Shown one piece after another: positions 34,401 to 44,400 of a stretch of 64,000 nt of DNA. The notes beneath the pieces were generated by a model. It searched no databases. It saw nothing but the letters and a program-made list of their open reading frames with translations, and had not been told where the DNA came from. The position numbers and the translations under genes are program-made. This DNA is from Cyanoderma ruficeps (Eukaryota; Chordata; Aves; Passeriformes; Timaliidae): contig VZDJ01000219.1 in assembly GCA_008694505.1 (NCBI GenBank), positions 12,348,010-12,412,009 on the forward strand. The letters run 5' to 3'. Position 1 is the stretch's first letter. The number at the start of each line of letters is the position of its first letter.

Positions 34401-37058
34401 GAGTGGCTGATGGCACTGGCCAAATGTCACTGGATTGCTGTGATCTTTGGGGAGCATCTGCACCTGGGGCACAGTGTCCTGCAAGCCTGGCATGGGGCTG
34501 TGGGGCAGCTGAGCTCATGGATGTCACCAGCTTGTCAGGGTTGTTCCTAGTTCTGTGCAGCCACACAGGAGGGTGGACAGCATCCCATTTTTTGCCTTTA
34601 CCTCTCTGTGACACCTCCTGCCCTGGTGCCATGGCCCTTGGGTACCAGCTCTGCCCAGTTTGCTCTGACACAAGTAAAAGTTGGGTTTGTTGCCATCTGC
34701 TTTTTGAATTTTTCTTGGAGAGGCACAGAGCCACTGGCTCTCCCTCTCTCCGTGTCCTCTTTCTTTTGGTGGGCTGTGCCTCTTTAACCCTGGCTTGCCC
34801 TGCCTGTTCCCAGTGCTGCTGAGCTGGGCCCTGGGGCTCCCTGCATCAGTTCATGTCCAGGTCCCCCTGCACCCCAGTGAGACCAGGAGTGATCATCACA
34901 TATTAGTAGGCAGCTAAAGTCTGTGTGGTCCCTGCCATCACCGGTCAGTCTGGAGAATCCCAGAACTCTCCCTCCTGCCACTCCCTGGACCACCACAGTG
35001 GGGACACAGCCCTAGGGATGTGTGTCTTGGCAGGACTGAAGGCCCTTGGCTGAGTACCTCATCACTAAACCAGCTACCACTGGGCATGGGGACTTGGCCA
35101 GCTCCCTCCTGCCTGTTGGGGTGGGGAGCCCTGCCTGCCCCCCGTGGGCAGTGGGGGCGAACGGGGCAGCCTGGATTAACTGCTTGTTCTGTAGCCAGGT
35201 CTCCGTGCCGGACCCGTCCCCAGGAGCAACGATGAAGACTGAGCCAGGACTGGGTGAGCAAAGCATCTGTGGGCTTTTTGGGGAGGGGCTGCCAAGGGAT
35301 CAGGAGCACTGTCCTTAAGACCAGTGTGTGTGTACACAGCCCCCAGGACCCCCAGTGCCACCCCCAGCCCTACCAGCCGCCCACCCTGGGCTGTGGACCC
35401 CTCGTTTGCCGAGCGCTACGCCCCGGACAAGACGAGCACGGTGGTGAGCAAGCACAGCCAGCCGGCCACGCCGACCCCCATGCAGAACCGCAGCTCCATC
35501 GTGCAGGCAGCCCAGCAAGCCCCCGAGGGGCCCGGCCGTACCCCCCTCTGCTACAAGTGCAACAAGGTCATCAGGTGAGCCCTGGCCGCCACCACTGCCA
35601 CGCCAGCGCCCTGGGCCCCGGCCTGGCTGACGTGGCTCTGTCCTGCCGCAGGGGACGGTACCTCGTGGCGCTGGGACATTATTACCACCCCGAGGAGTTC
35701 ACCTGCTGCCAGTGCAGGAAGGTGCTGGATGAGGGCGGCTTCTTTGAGGAGAAAGGCTCCATCTTCTGCCCCAAGTGCTACGACACGCGCTACGCACCCA
35801 GCTGCGCCAAGTGCAAGAAGAAGATCACTGGGGTGAGTGTCCCTCAGCCTGCCCTCCATCTCCTGTCCTTGCCCTCTGCTGTGAGTGCCTGGCTCTGTCC
35901 CTTCTCAGCTTGTTCCCATCCCATCTCACGGGATTACTTGTCCCTTCCTGCCCTTGGTGGTCCTGCTCCTGTCTGACAGTGGCTCCCTTCCAGGAGGTGA
36001 TGCACGCACTGAAGATGACCTGGCACGTGCAGTGCTTCACCTGCAATGCCTGCAAAACTCCCATCCGCAACCGAGCCTTCTACATGGAGGAGGGACAGCC
36101 CTACTGTGAGAGAGGTAGGACCCAGGGATCCCATGTGTCACCTTATGTGGCCCTGGGGTGCCGTTGGGACTCAGCAGCTGCACCCAGAGCTGGGGCCATG
36201 AGCTGCCCTGCTCTGTGGGGCTCCCCCTGAGCTGTGGGGAGCATGGAGATCCCAATCCCACAGCCTTAACCCTCCATCCTGGTTCTCCCTAGCTGCAGGG
36301 TAGTGCCATGCTCCTATGTTGCCATGGCAATGAGGGAGGATGTACATCAAAGCTAGTGCTGCATCCTGGGAGATGGGGTTCTCCTCCTCCCGCTGGAGCT
36401 GGAGCCCTGTGGTGGCTGGGCCACCCTGCACCTCTCCCGTGTGTCCAGGGCTTTACCTCACCTGGCTGGGGGCTGGCAGAGTTGTCCCCAGGCTGAGCCT
36501 GTGGTATCCTAGCTGAGCTGCAGCCCTGCTCCCCTGGGATGAACAGCTGTAGTGCCTGGAGGTGCTGACCTGGGCTCTGCCTTTCCTCACAGACTATGAG
36601 AAGATGTTTGGCACCAAGTGCCGCGGCTGTGACTTCAAGATCGATGCTGGGGACCGGTTCCTGGAGGCGCTGGGGTTCAGCTGGCATGACACTTGCTTTG
36701 TCTGTGCGGTGAGCAGTGTGCCTCCCTCCCCGAATTCTGCCGGGCCTGTGCCTCTCCCTGACAGTCCTGCTCTGGGTGGGGTACACCAGCAGCACAGGGG
36801 ACCTGCTGACACAAGATTTTTCCCACTTGCCTCCGTTCTGGGGCCTTGGGACTCTGCTCTGAGCCTTCTGGTCGCTGGCAGTGCCCCAAGGCCATGTGGA
36901 GTGGTCCCTGTGTGGAGGATCCAGAAACTGGTTCAGCCCCTCAGCCTGACCACCTGCACTCTCTTCCCCAGATCTGCCAGACCAACCTGGAAGGGAAGAC
37001 ATTCTACTCCAAGAAGGACAAGCCGCTGTGCAAGAGCCACGCTTTCTCCCACGTGTGA
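22403..37058 (+). CDS. PDLIM7: PDZ and LIM domain protein 7 (Enigma/LMP) with a five-fold internal exon array
   Basis: Coding exons: 22403-22507, 25846-25997, 26306-26336, 27033-27205; the tandem array of 14 exons at 28542-34275 (listed under the repeat units); then 35195-35253, 35340-35574, 35652-35832, 35994-36114, 36593-36708 and 36972-37058. If all are spliced together the frame closes at 782 residues (human 457). The PDZ domain is residues 4-86 ([27 protein letters not shown]). [10 protein letters not shown] follows. The array fills about residues 154-516. [19 protein letters not shown] precedes three LIM domains (about 604-661, 663-721, 722-782) with all expected Cys/His ligands, ending [14 protein letters not shown]7 links actin and alpha-actinin structures to kinases and BMP signalling. 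ATG 22403 gives MGDMESYKV; an in-frame ATG at 22412 matches the mammalian start better. How many array copies are used per mRNA is unknown. Intron 22508-25845 shows nothing recognisable. Confidence 0.93.
27949..27965 (+). other. PDLIM7: 17-nt microexon at the LMP-2/LMP-3 insertion site
   Basis: A 50-base polypyrimidine tract and CAG (27947-27948) precede 17 bases that are followed by GTCAGT. The position, between exon 4 and the first array exon, matches the 17-nt insertion described for human LMP-2 and LMP-3. Entering in phase 2, it gives GGG TGC TGA, an immediate stop, so inclusion would yield a PDZ-only protein. A 21-nt version using GTAAGC at 27970 also stops. Confidence 0.5.
28542..29772 (+). 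repeat. PDLIM7: PDLIM7 array unit 1 (exons A1, B1, C1)
   Basis: A1 28542-28696 (155 nt) encodes QPPQLLE, KLRMLED and [13 protein letters not shown]1 29012-29048 (37 nt) encodes [12 protein letters not shown]1 29623-29661 (39 nt) encodes [12 protein letters not shown]. All sites are GT/AG. A plus B correspond to the single human segment with TEDWRPRPGTGQSRSFRILAH-like sequence followed by DPDEEHLKK. In A1 the EDW.PR.GT core is replaced by DDSKPHSWT. Confidence 0.85.
29773..31129 (+). repeat. PDLIM7: PDLIM7 array unit 2 (exons A2, B2, C2)
   Basis: A2 29773-29927 (155 nt) keeps the family core [21 protein letters not shown]2 30278-30314 encodes [12 protein letters not shown]2 30973-31011 encodes [12 protein letters not shown] and is the most diverged C copy. 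Phases are as in unit 1. The intron after A2 is nearly the same as the intron after A4. Confidence 0.85.
31130..32303 (+). repeat. PDLIM7: PDLIM7 array unit 3 (exons A3, B3, C3)
   Basis: A3 31130-31284 (155 nt) closely resembles A1 ([24 protein letters not shown]). B3 31646-31682 encodes [12 protein letters not shown]3 32136-32174 encodes [12 protein letters not shown]. All six splice sites are canonical. Confidence 0.85.
32304..33734 (+). repeat. PDLIM7: PDLIM7 array unit 4 (exons A4, B4, C4)
   Basis: A4 32304-32428 is only 125 nt. Relative to A2 it lacks 9 nt near its start and 21 nt encoding GTSQSRS, and both losses preserve the frame. B4 32771-32807 encodes [12 protein letters not shown]4 33574-33612 encodes [12 protein letters not shown]. 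Confidence 0.85.
33735..34275 (+). repeat. PDLIM7: PDLIM7 array unit 5 (exons A5, B5; no C)
   Basis: A5 33735-33892 (158 nt) encodes [23 protein letters not shown] and [10 protein letters not shown]5 34239-34275 encodes [11 protein letters not shown] and splices in phase to 35195. A5/B5 is the copy next to the unique downstream exons and may be closest to the ancestral pair. No C-type exon follows in 34276-35194. Confidence 0.85.
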
Positions 37059-37866
37059 GGGGTGGAAATTCAGCTGTGCCCACACATGCCCCTGGCCCTG
37101 CATGCTCCTCTCCCCCTGCCCTGCTGACCCCAGGGAGCCAGGCTGGGCCCTTGGCCCTTTCCTTTGCTCCTGCCTCTTTCCTGGCAGCTCCTGGCTCAAC
37201 TCCAGCCAGATACAGTGCTGGGTCCAGAGCCCCTTATAGCTGGGTGGCTTCTTATATGCTTCTCAACTGGCCCGAGGAGCCCTGGGAAGGGGATGCTGCA
37301 TCGATCTCCTGCCCCTGAGCCACACGGCATAGTGGGCACAACCGTGCTGAGGCAGGAATTGGAGGGGGTCTGCCACAGCTGGGCTGCTCCTGTGCTGCCT
37401 GGCAGCTCAGTGCTGGGGCAGGGATACTCCTTACACATCCCTGAGTGGGTGAGGACCAGCTCCCCTCTCACTCTCCCCCACTTTCCCTGTGCTTGGGGCT
37501 GGAGACTTGGCCCTGCTCCCCTGCTGGTGCCCTGCCCATGACAACCCACCAGCCACCCCTCAAACTGCTGCAGTGGCTCCCTGCCCTGGTTGCATTCTGG
37601 GGGTGTCTGTGCCTCATGCCCCCCACCCTGCTGGCCCACTGCTCCCCTGGGGCTGGCAGCACCCCCAGCCCAGCGTGGCCCAGCTGTGGGCTGGCAGCGT
37701 GTGCTGATGCCCAGTCCAGCCGGACGGCTGCTCCTGCAAGGCTTGGGCACATCTTCCTACCAAAGAGCTCTCTGCCACTGCCATCCTGAGGCCATTGATG
37801 CCTCCCCCCAACCCACACCCTCTGGTCGGGCTGCACTGATGTAGCCACGGTGCTTTTAGTGCCTTT

Positions 37867-37872
37867 AATAAA
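37867..37872 (+). terminator. PDLIM7: PDLIM7 poly(A) signal AATAAA
   Basis: AATAAA lies about 810 bases after the PDLIM7 stop. It is the first signal after the stop and defines an approximately 0.8 kb 3' UTR. Confidence 0.8.
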
Positions 37873-37894
37873 CACATCTCTGCAAGTGCCGGCT

Positions 37895-40380
37895 GTCTCC
37901 AGGCCAGTGGTTTTGCCGAGTGAGGTGCGGCTGGCTGGGAAGGTCATGCTCTGCCCTCATCCCGCTCCCTCTGGGGCCTGACTCAGCTCCTTCCAGCTTT
38001 CCAGGGAAAATCTTCGTCTCAGATTTCTCCTCCTCTGCCCATGTCAGCCCAGGCTTGACCCCTTGTGTCAACTGGGTCATCCTTGGCAGGCCCGCTAATG
38101 GAGGCGATGGTTAGTCCGGGGGGCAAAATGCAGCAAGGAGAGATGGGGAAGGGGTCAGATTTAAATAGGAGTCCCTGCATACCCATGCCAGTGTCCTATG
38201 GTCCCTGTGCCCTGGCCCCGAGTCCTGTGGAGGGGTTGAGGAGGCGTGGGGCACGCGTGGGCCACGTGGACCAGCTCTGGGCGTTCTCCAGCGTGGAGCA
38301 GCCAAGCGTTCGCTCACGCGATGCAGCTGCCATCCCCAAGGACGGGTGTGAGGCCACGCCGGCACCTCCAGCTGGAACGGGCTCGAGGGCAGTGGCTGTG
38401 GGGAAGTGGGTGTTCTCCTCCCTCTCCACTCTGACAGCTGGAACGGTCATTAATAATTGCAGCTCTTACCGTGATGAGCAATTGTAAGGAAAATTGTCTT
38501 GCTCATCTACTGGAAGGTTCTGCCGGGGGCAGGAGCTGGCTGTGGGAAGCCAAAATGCCTCCTGGCATCACCCAGATCTGGGCTGCGGTGCCACATCTTC
38601 TCACTGCCAGTTCCAGGAGTGCACAAGCACATCAAAAATGGGGTGAAGAAAGTCGAGGGATAAAGACAGGCTGGGGCTGGGGCAGGCACTCAAACTAGGG
38701 CACGTGTGAGCAATGGGATGGTCACACTGAGAAGCAGCAGGACATGGGTGCGCCAAGGGACAGAAACAGCTGGTGTCTGCCTGGCAGGGCCAGCAGGAGC
38801 AGGGCTGGGTGCCTGCCTGTGAGTCCCAGCTGTACAGCCAAGGTCAGAGGAAGCACAGGGGAAGGTGAGGTGGCTGTTGCTGCACGTGGGCAGCCCCTGA
38901 ACCAACCCTGGCTTGGCTGGACAGCAACCTGTGAGTGGAGGGCAGGAAAGGGGCAGGGGCAGGCAGTGGTGCGGGACGGAGCCTGCTGGGGTAGCACGAT
39001 CTGGGAACAGGTTCTGCCAGATCAGCCCCGGGGTGCCCAGCTGTGGAGCAGAGCTGGGCAGAGCCAGGGTGCTACAGCCAACCTGCCCCTCCCCGGGGGA
39101 GAGCCAAGCATCCCCTTGTGCGACTGCAAGGTCTGTGCTCGTGGGGGGCTTAGCTCTGGTGTTGCCTCTGGGCCCTCCTGATGACGCCTCTACCGCCCAA
39201 GGGGCCTCTGCTCTTTGCCAAGGGCATCTCTTGCCCACCAGCTCTGCGCACCATGTGAGGAGCTTGTGCACAGGCAGCGGAAGGAGGGTCTCGGGTGGGC
39301 TGCGGAGGTGGAGCCTGGGGAGGGGCTGCAGCCTCGCTGCTCCGAGAACAAAGCCTGGCGGCGGCAGGCTCAGAGCCCCCACCACATCCCTGAGCAGGGT
39401 CCCACCACATCCACCCCCAAAGCCATCTGAGCCGCTTGTGGGGCGCCTGCCCCGGCCCCACCCCCCGCACTGGCCCCGGCAGCTGCTCCACAGCTGCTCC
39501 CAAACCCTCACAGCCTCTTAGGGCGGCTCCTGCTCTGGCCTCACTCGGAAATGCTGGTGCAAGAAGGGCTTGGGGGGAGCGAGCGGCACAGCCAGGGCCC
39601 GCGGCACCCTGTCCCGTGTCCCTCTGGGGTCATCCACGGGCTGCTGTGGAGGACTTGTCTTGGGACGGGTCACTCCAACAACATCCTCAACCTGCAGGAA
39701 TCAGGCCCTGTGCGCTCTCCGTTGCTGCTCTAGCATAGAACCTCCTCCAGCGCGGTGCTGGTCCAGGCTGGGGGCAGTGCCAGGGACAGGGAATCGCTGC
39801 CTGTCCTGGCAGGAGCATTAGGACCTGGCTGGGAACCCCTGCAGAGCCCTGCGCGGGTCAGCGCAAGACCAGCTGTGGGCTCATACAGAGACAAAACCTC
39901 CTGGAAAAGGGGCTTGCGGACACAGCCTGGCAGCGTTCTGAAAGGACCAGGGGCTTGGGAGCAGTGGGGACAGAGGGGCAGACGGGCAGCAAAGAGCCCC
40001 CCAAAAGGGCTGTGTCCACTGACTCCTTGGGGAAGCAGCGAGGGCATGGCTGGGCGTGTAGGGCAAAGCCTACGGTGCCGTGTCCTTGGAGAGGAAACCT
40101 CGGACACAGGGGCTCGGCATCGGGCAGCTGAGGGCACAGGAAGCCCGGTGCGCCACGTCCCCTGGGCGTAGAGGATGTGGGGCAGGGGAGAGTCTGGGGA
40201 TGGAGAGGACCACCCAGCACGAGAGGTCTCCAAAGTACAAGTTCCCAGGAGGGGCAGCGCAGGCAGGACGCGGGGTCCCCAGGGCGGAGGAGATCCGGGA
40301 TGCGAAATCACCCGGCGTGCAGGCTCCCAGGAGGACCTGAGCCGGGGTTCGGTGTCCCTGGGGCGGGAGATGGCCCGGAG
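37895..40380. other. PDLIM7-DBN1 intergenic region
   Basis: No gene was recognised. An AT-rich patch at 38448-38500 (cattaataattgcagctc and gatgagcaattg) stands out from the GC-rich surroundings and contains homeodomain-like TAAT and CAATTG sites. The 743-residue minus-strand frame covering the right part is a GC-bias artefact. Confidence 0.5.
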
Positions 40381-41430
40381 CGCGCTGTTGCGGGGGCAGA
40401 GCAGAGCCCAGGCTGCGGGATCCCGGGGGCGAGCTGTGCGCGGGGGCGGCCCGGGGCGGGGGCGATGCTGCCCGCACCCCCGGGGTCCCGGCTCGGGGCC
40501 GGGCGGCGCGGCCGGCGGAGTGCCCTGGGGGCGCCCCGAGGGCGCGGCGGGGGCGGGGGCCGGGCGGGGGGGCGGAGGGGAGGGGAGGGGGGCCGCCGTT
40601 CGCGGCGCTAGGACCGGGCGCGGCGGCGGGCGGAGCCTCCCCGCCGCTCGCCCCTCCGCCCGGCCGCTGCGGCAGTGTCTCGGAGGCGGGCAGGCGGCCG
40701 GTCCCTCCGGTCCCCCGGCAGCATCCCGGCCCCGCCATGGCTGGCGTCGGCTTCGCGGCGCACCGCCTGGAGCTGCTCGCCTCCTACCAGGACGTGATCG
40801 GCGAGGACAGCCCCACCGACTGGTGAGCGCGCCCGTCGCCGCCGCCCCTTTGTCCCCGCCGCCGCCGCCGCCGCCGCCCTTTGTGCACGGAGCCGCCCGG
40901 TAACACCGGCCGCGCCCCGCGCTGCGCCCCCCGCCGTCCCCGGGAGCCCCGGCACACAAAGGCGGGCGGGGCGGCGGGGGGTGTGCCCGGCTCGCCGCCC
41001 CCGGTGTCCGCACCTGCCCGCCGCACCGGGCCGGGGCGCGGTCCCCGCTTTGTCTGCGCCGGGCCGGCACGTGCGAGCGCCGGGAGTCCCCGGCACGGCC
41101 CGGTCCGACCCCCAGGCGGGCAGCGACAGCGGGGAGCGGGGGAATTCGCGCACGGCGGGGAGGGCCCCGTGAGGCTCCCCGGTGCTGGGCCCGGCACCGG
41201 TTCCTCGCCATTGTCTGGAGCTGGAGTCGCGGGCAGGGGCGCCCAGGGGACGGGGGATGGGGAAGGGATCGGGGCGCCCCCAGCTCGGCCCCGCTCTCGA
41301 CCGGTTCTGCTCCCGACCGGCCCCACCGGTATCCCGGCAGCGGGCTGTCCCGCTGCCCGGCGGAGCGAGGCCTGAGGCCGCGGGGGCACCGAGCATCCCC
41401 CGCCGGTCCCGCTAACCTCAGATTCCCCAA
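40380..41430 (+). promoter_or_regulatory. DBN1: CpG island spanning DBN1 promoter, exon 1 and start of intron 1
   Basis: Extremely GC- and CpG-rich, with no TATA box, surrounding the ATG at 40737. A (CCG)n run lies just inside intron 1 at about 40857-40880. Confidence 0.65.
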
Positions 41431-44400
41431 AGCTCCTGGGCTGCCACATCCCTGGGGGGTCGTGGTGCTCGGTCCGGGATTGCCCCGCCGGGCTGGGGTT
41501 GCTGCTGAGTCGGGGAGGGGAGTGGCTCTCTCCTCTGGGCCCCCCGGCTGCTCGCCCTGCCCGCACCTCGGTGGGGGGCAGCCGGTGTCGGGGCCGGCTG
41601 GATCCAGGCCCGCTGCGGGGAGCATCACCCACTGCCAGCCCACCCGCATATCCCTGCCCAGCCGGGTGCCGGGAGTCTGGCTGGGGCCATCTGCCCCTCG
41701 ATCCCTTCCCTGCCCTCCAGGGTGCCTCTGGCATGCTGGTGGGAATGCTGCCGGCACGCTGGAGCGCATCTCCCCGGGCAGAGCCGGGGCGCCGGCCAGT
41801 GTGGGGTGCTGGGTGCATGCTGTGCATGATGCTTTTGGTGGGGGGCGGGAGGGGGGGGGGCTACTGTGCGCCCACCATCCAGCCAGGGGCACCCACCACC
41901 CCTCCGGGATACACCCACCACCCATCCGGGGACTCCCACCTCCCAGCTGGGCTGCACCCACAACCCAGCCGATCAGACGTCTGTCTCTGACCAGGTCCCT
42001 GCTCTCAGGACGGGGCTGTGTGGGCCTGGGCAGGTGGAGGTGCCCGCCAGCCCCCGGGGGTCTCGGGAGGGCCGCACAGTCCCGCCGTCAGCCCAAGGGC
42101 GCTGTGGGCAAGCGCCGTGTGTGTTGCCGGCCAGGCGGCAGCTGTCAGCCCTGGGTACATCTCGCTTCCCGGCATCCGCTGCAAAGGAGCCGTCCCTGCC
42201 AAAGCTGCTGAGAGCAGCAGAATCGGTTCCCGGGAAGGCGAGTGCCGGTGGCGGCTCCCCCACACACACCTCCAACTCTGATCCCGGCCAGGCAGCGATC
42301 CCCTGCCGTCCCCATCTGCGGGGCTGACTTTGCTCCATCGTCCCCAACCGCTCCATCGTCCCCAGCCGCTCCATCCCATTGTCACCGGTGCCTGGCACTC
42401 AGTGCCTGAGGGAACAGCATCCCCTCTGCAGGGCCCTGCGGGTGTGCGGGATGAGGGGTGATGCTGGTGGGGCTGCACCGGGCAAGGTGATGGGGACAGT
42501 CCCACGGGGAGGAGGGCCCAGTCTGGCTGAGCCGGGGAACTGGTGGCCCTGGGCCGGTACCGGGGAATGCCACGCTCATGCCCGGCCGGAATCCCTCTGT
42601 TTAGTCTGGGATTCCCCCTGCTCCAGCCCGGTCCTGGAGGGTCCGAGCATCCCCTCCCCCTGCCCGGCCCCGCGAAGGCTGCTGGGGCCCATTACTCGAT
42701 CGGAAAGGAATTTGGTGCTGCTTTCTGAGCACGCCGACTCCCTGGAGCTCCCAGCCACATTGGAAACACATGTGCCGGGGCTGGGGCGGGAGGCTGGGGC
42801 GATGTGACCCCTCCCTGGCCATGGCATGGGGGGTGGGCTGCCGCGGGAGCCCCGTTCTGGCACCCGGGGATGTTGCTCTGCCTACGTCGGGGAGCAGCGG
42901 GGCCATGCGAGGGCAGCGGGGCCGCGGTGTCTTTGGCTGGGGTGATGAGGGATCCTCAGTGGAGCCCCCCTGCTGCAGGGAGCCCCCCCGGGCTGCACGG
43001 GGCATCTCCACCCACGGGTGACCCACATACCTGGAGCCCGGGGGTGGGAAAGGGCTGTATGGGTTGGGTGGAGGGATTAAAGCCCATGGAAGTGGGGTAA
43101 GCAATGCATGATGCTGACAGCACCCGCTGTGACACAGCTGATCCCCACTGCCAGGGGTTGTGGTGATGCTGTTGGGCTGTGGATCCCTGCAGGCACCCCT
43201 GGGGATCCTACTGGCCCCAGCATGGCTTCCCTGTCTCCTGGAATGGAAACCTCCATCCTGGCGTGGAGTCAGGCTGTGCTGCTGAGCTGTGTCCACAGCA
43301 AAGCCCCATCTGCCCTGGGAGCACCCCCCCCGGTGCAGGCAGCTGCCTTGTGCTCAGATACCGCCCAGCATGGCAGGGTTCTGGGGAAGAAAAGCAGGCA
43401 GTGGGTGCCCCCAGCACCCACAGGCCTCCCCAGGCAGTGATGCTGTGGCTCTGCCCTACTTCTTTTCTCCTGTCTGCTGCCAACTGCATCCCACCCTGCC
43501 AGCTTCCAACTCGCTGCCCTGGGCTCCCCCAAACTGCTGGCATCCTCCCCCATTCCTGGGGGATCAGGGGCTGCATTTGCCACCCTTCCCTGTCACAGCC
43601 ATCTCAGACGGCACTTTGCAGCTGTTCCAGGCCTGGAAGCTGGCTGGGGCGGCCGATTAGCGGGATCGGGATGTGCGGATTAAAGTCAATCTTGTTGGTG
43701 CAATTATCTGCGGCTCCCTGCCAGGGGCTCGGGGGGTGGAGGGTGCTGGGGGTGGAGGCCCTCTCCCTCCTAGGCACCTGCCTGCCTTCCCCCTGCTTTT
43801 TAGCTCCAGCCATGGCCCCGTTTTGGGGGTGGCTCCCCCCGTAGGGACGTTCAATTCCTGTTCCCCAGGCTGTGGATTGAAGCTGCAGGCTTGATCGAGG
43901 ACGGCTTTGCTCGGCACAGCGGGGATTTTGGGGCTCTGAGAAGCGCCGTGCGGGCACCACCAGCCGAATGCTGATCGGCAGAGCCGCCCACCCGCGGCGG
44001 TGCAGGGATGTGGGGGATCCAGCACGGGCGGCCTTGGCTTTCCGGGTGCAGCGCGTGACGGTGGCAGGCAGGTTTGGGTGCCTGCCAGGCCCCGCAGGTC
44101 CCCACTGCCTGCCTGCCTCCCCCGCTGCCCTCCACTAATCACCTCGTCATCGGGGCGAGCTGCATCCCAGCTGGGATGGGGGGGTTGCCATGGTGATGGA
44201 GGATGCTGGTTGCCTAGTGACATCCATCCCCTCGCCCACCCGCCCTGGACCGATTTGGCATGCGTGGTCCCCCCTCCATCGCTGGCTGTGTGCCTCTGGG
44301 GAGGTGCTGGCTGGTGGGGGTCCCCGCGGAGCCCCCAGAGGGGCTGGCCAGGGCATGGTGGGAGCGACAGGGGGTTTCCCATCAGCTGGGAATGGTTTCT

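Noticed and set aside
33735..35194. A sixth array unit after unit 5
   Set aside because: The intron 34276-35194 was read for A-, B- or C-like exons; none was found before the unique exon at 35195.
35195..35253. Alternative acceptor four bases downstream (CCAG|GTCTCC) for the exon after the array
   Set aside because: Using it shifts the frame and meets TGA within the exon; the acceptor at 35193-35194 keeps the family sequence SQV and the frame.
39730..41961. 743-codon open frame on the minus strand
   Set aside because: It covers the DBN1 CpG island in antisense. It is long only because stop codons are rare in such GC-rich sequence; its composition is Pro/Arg/Ala-rich with no conserved motif.
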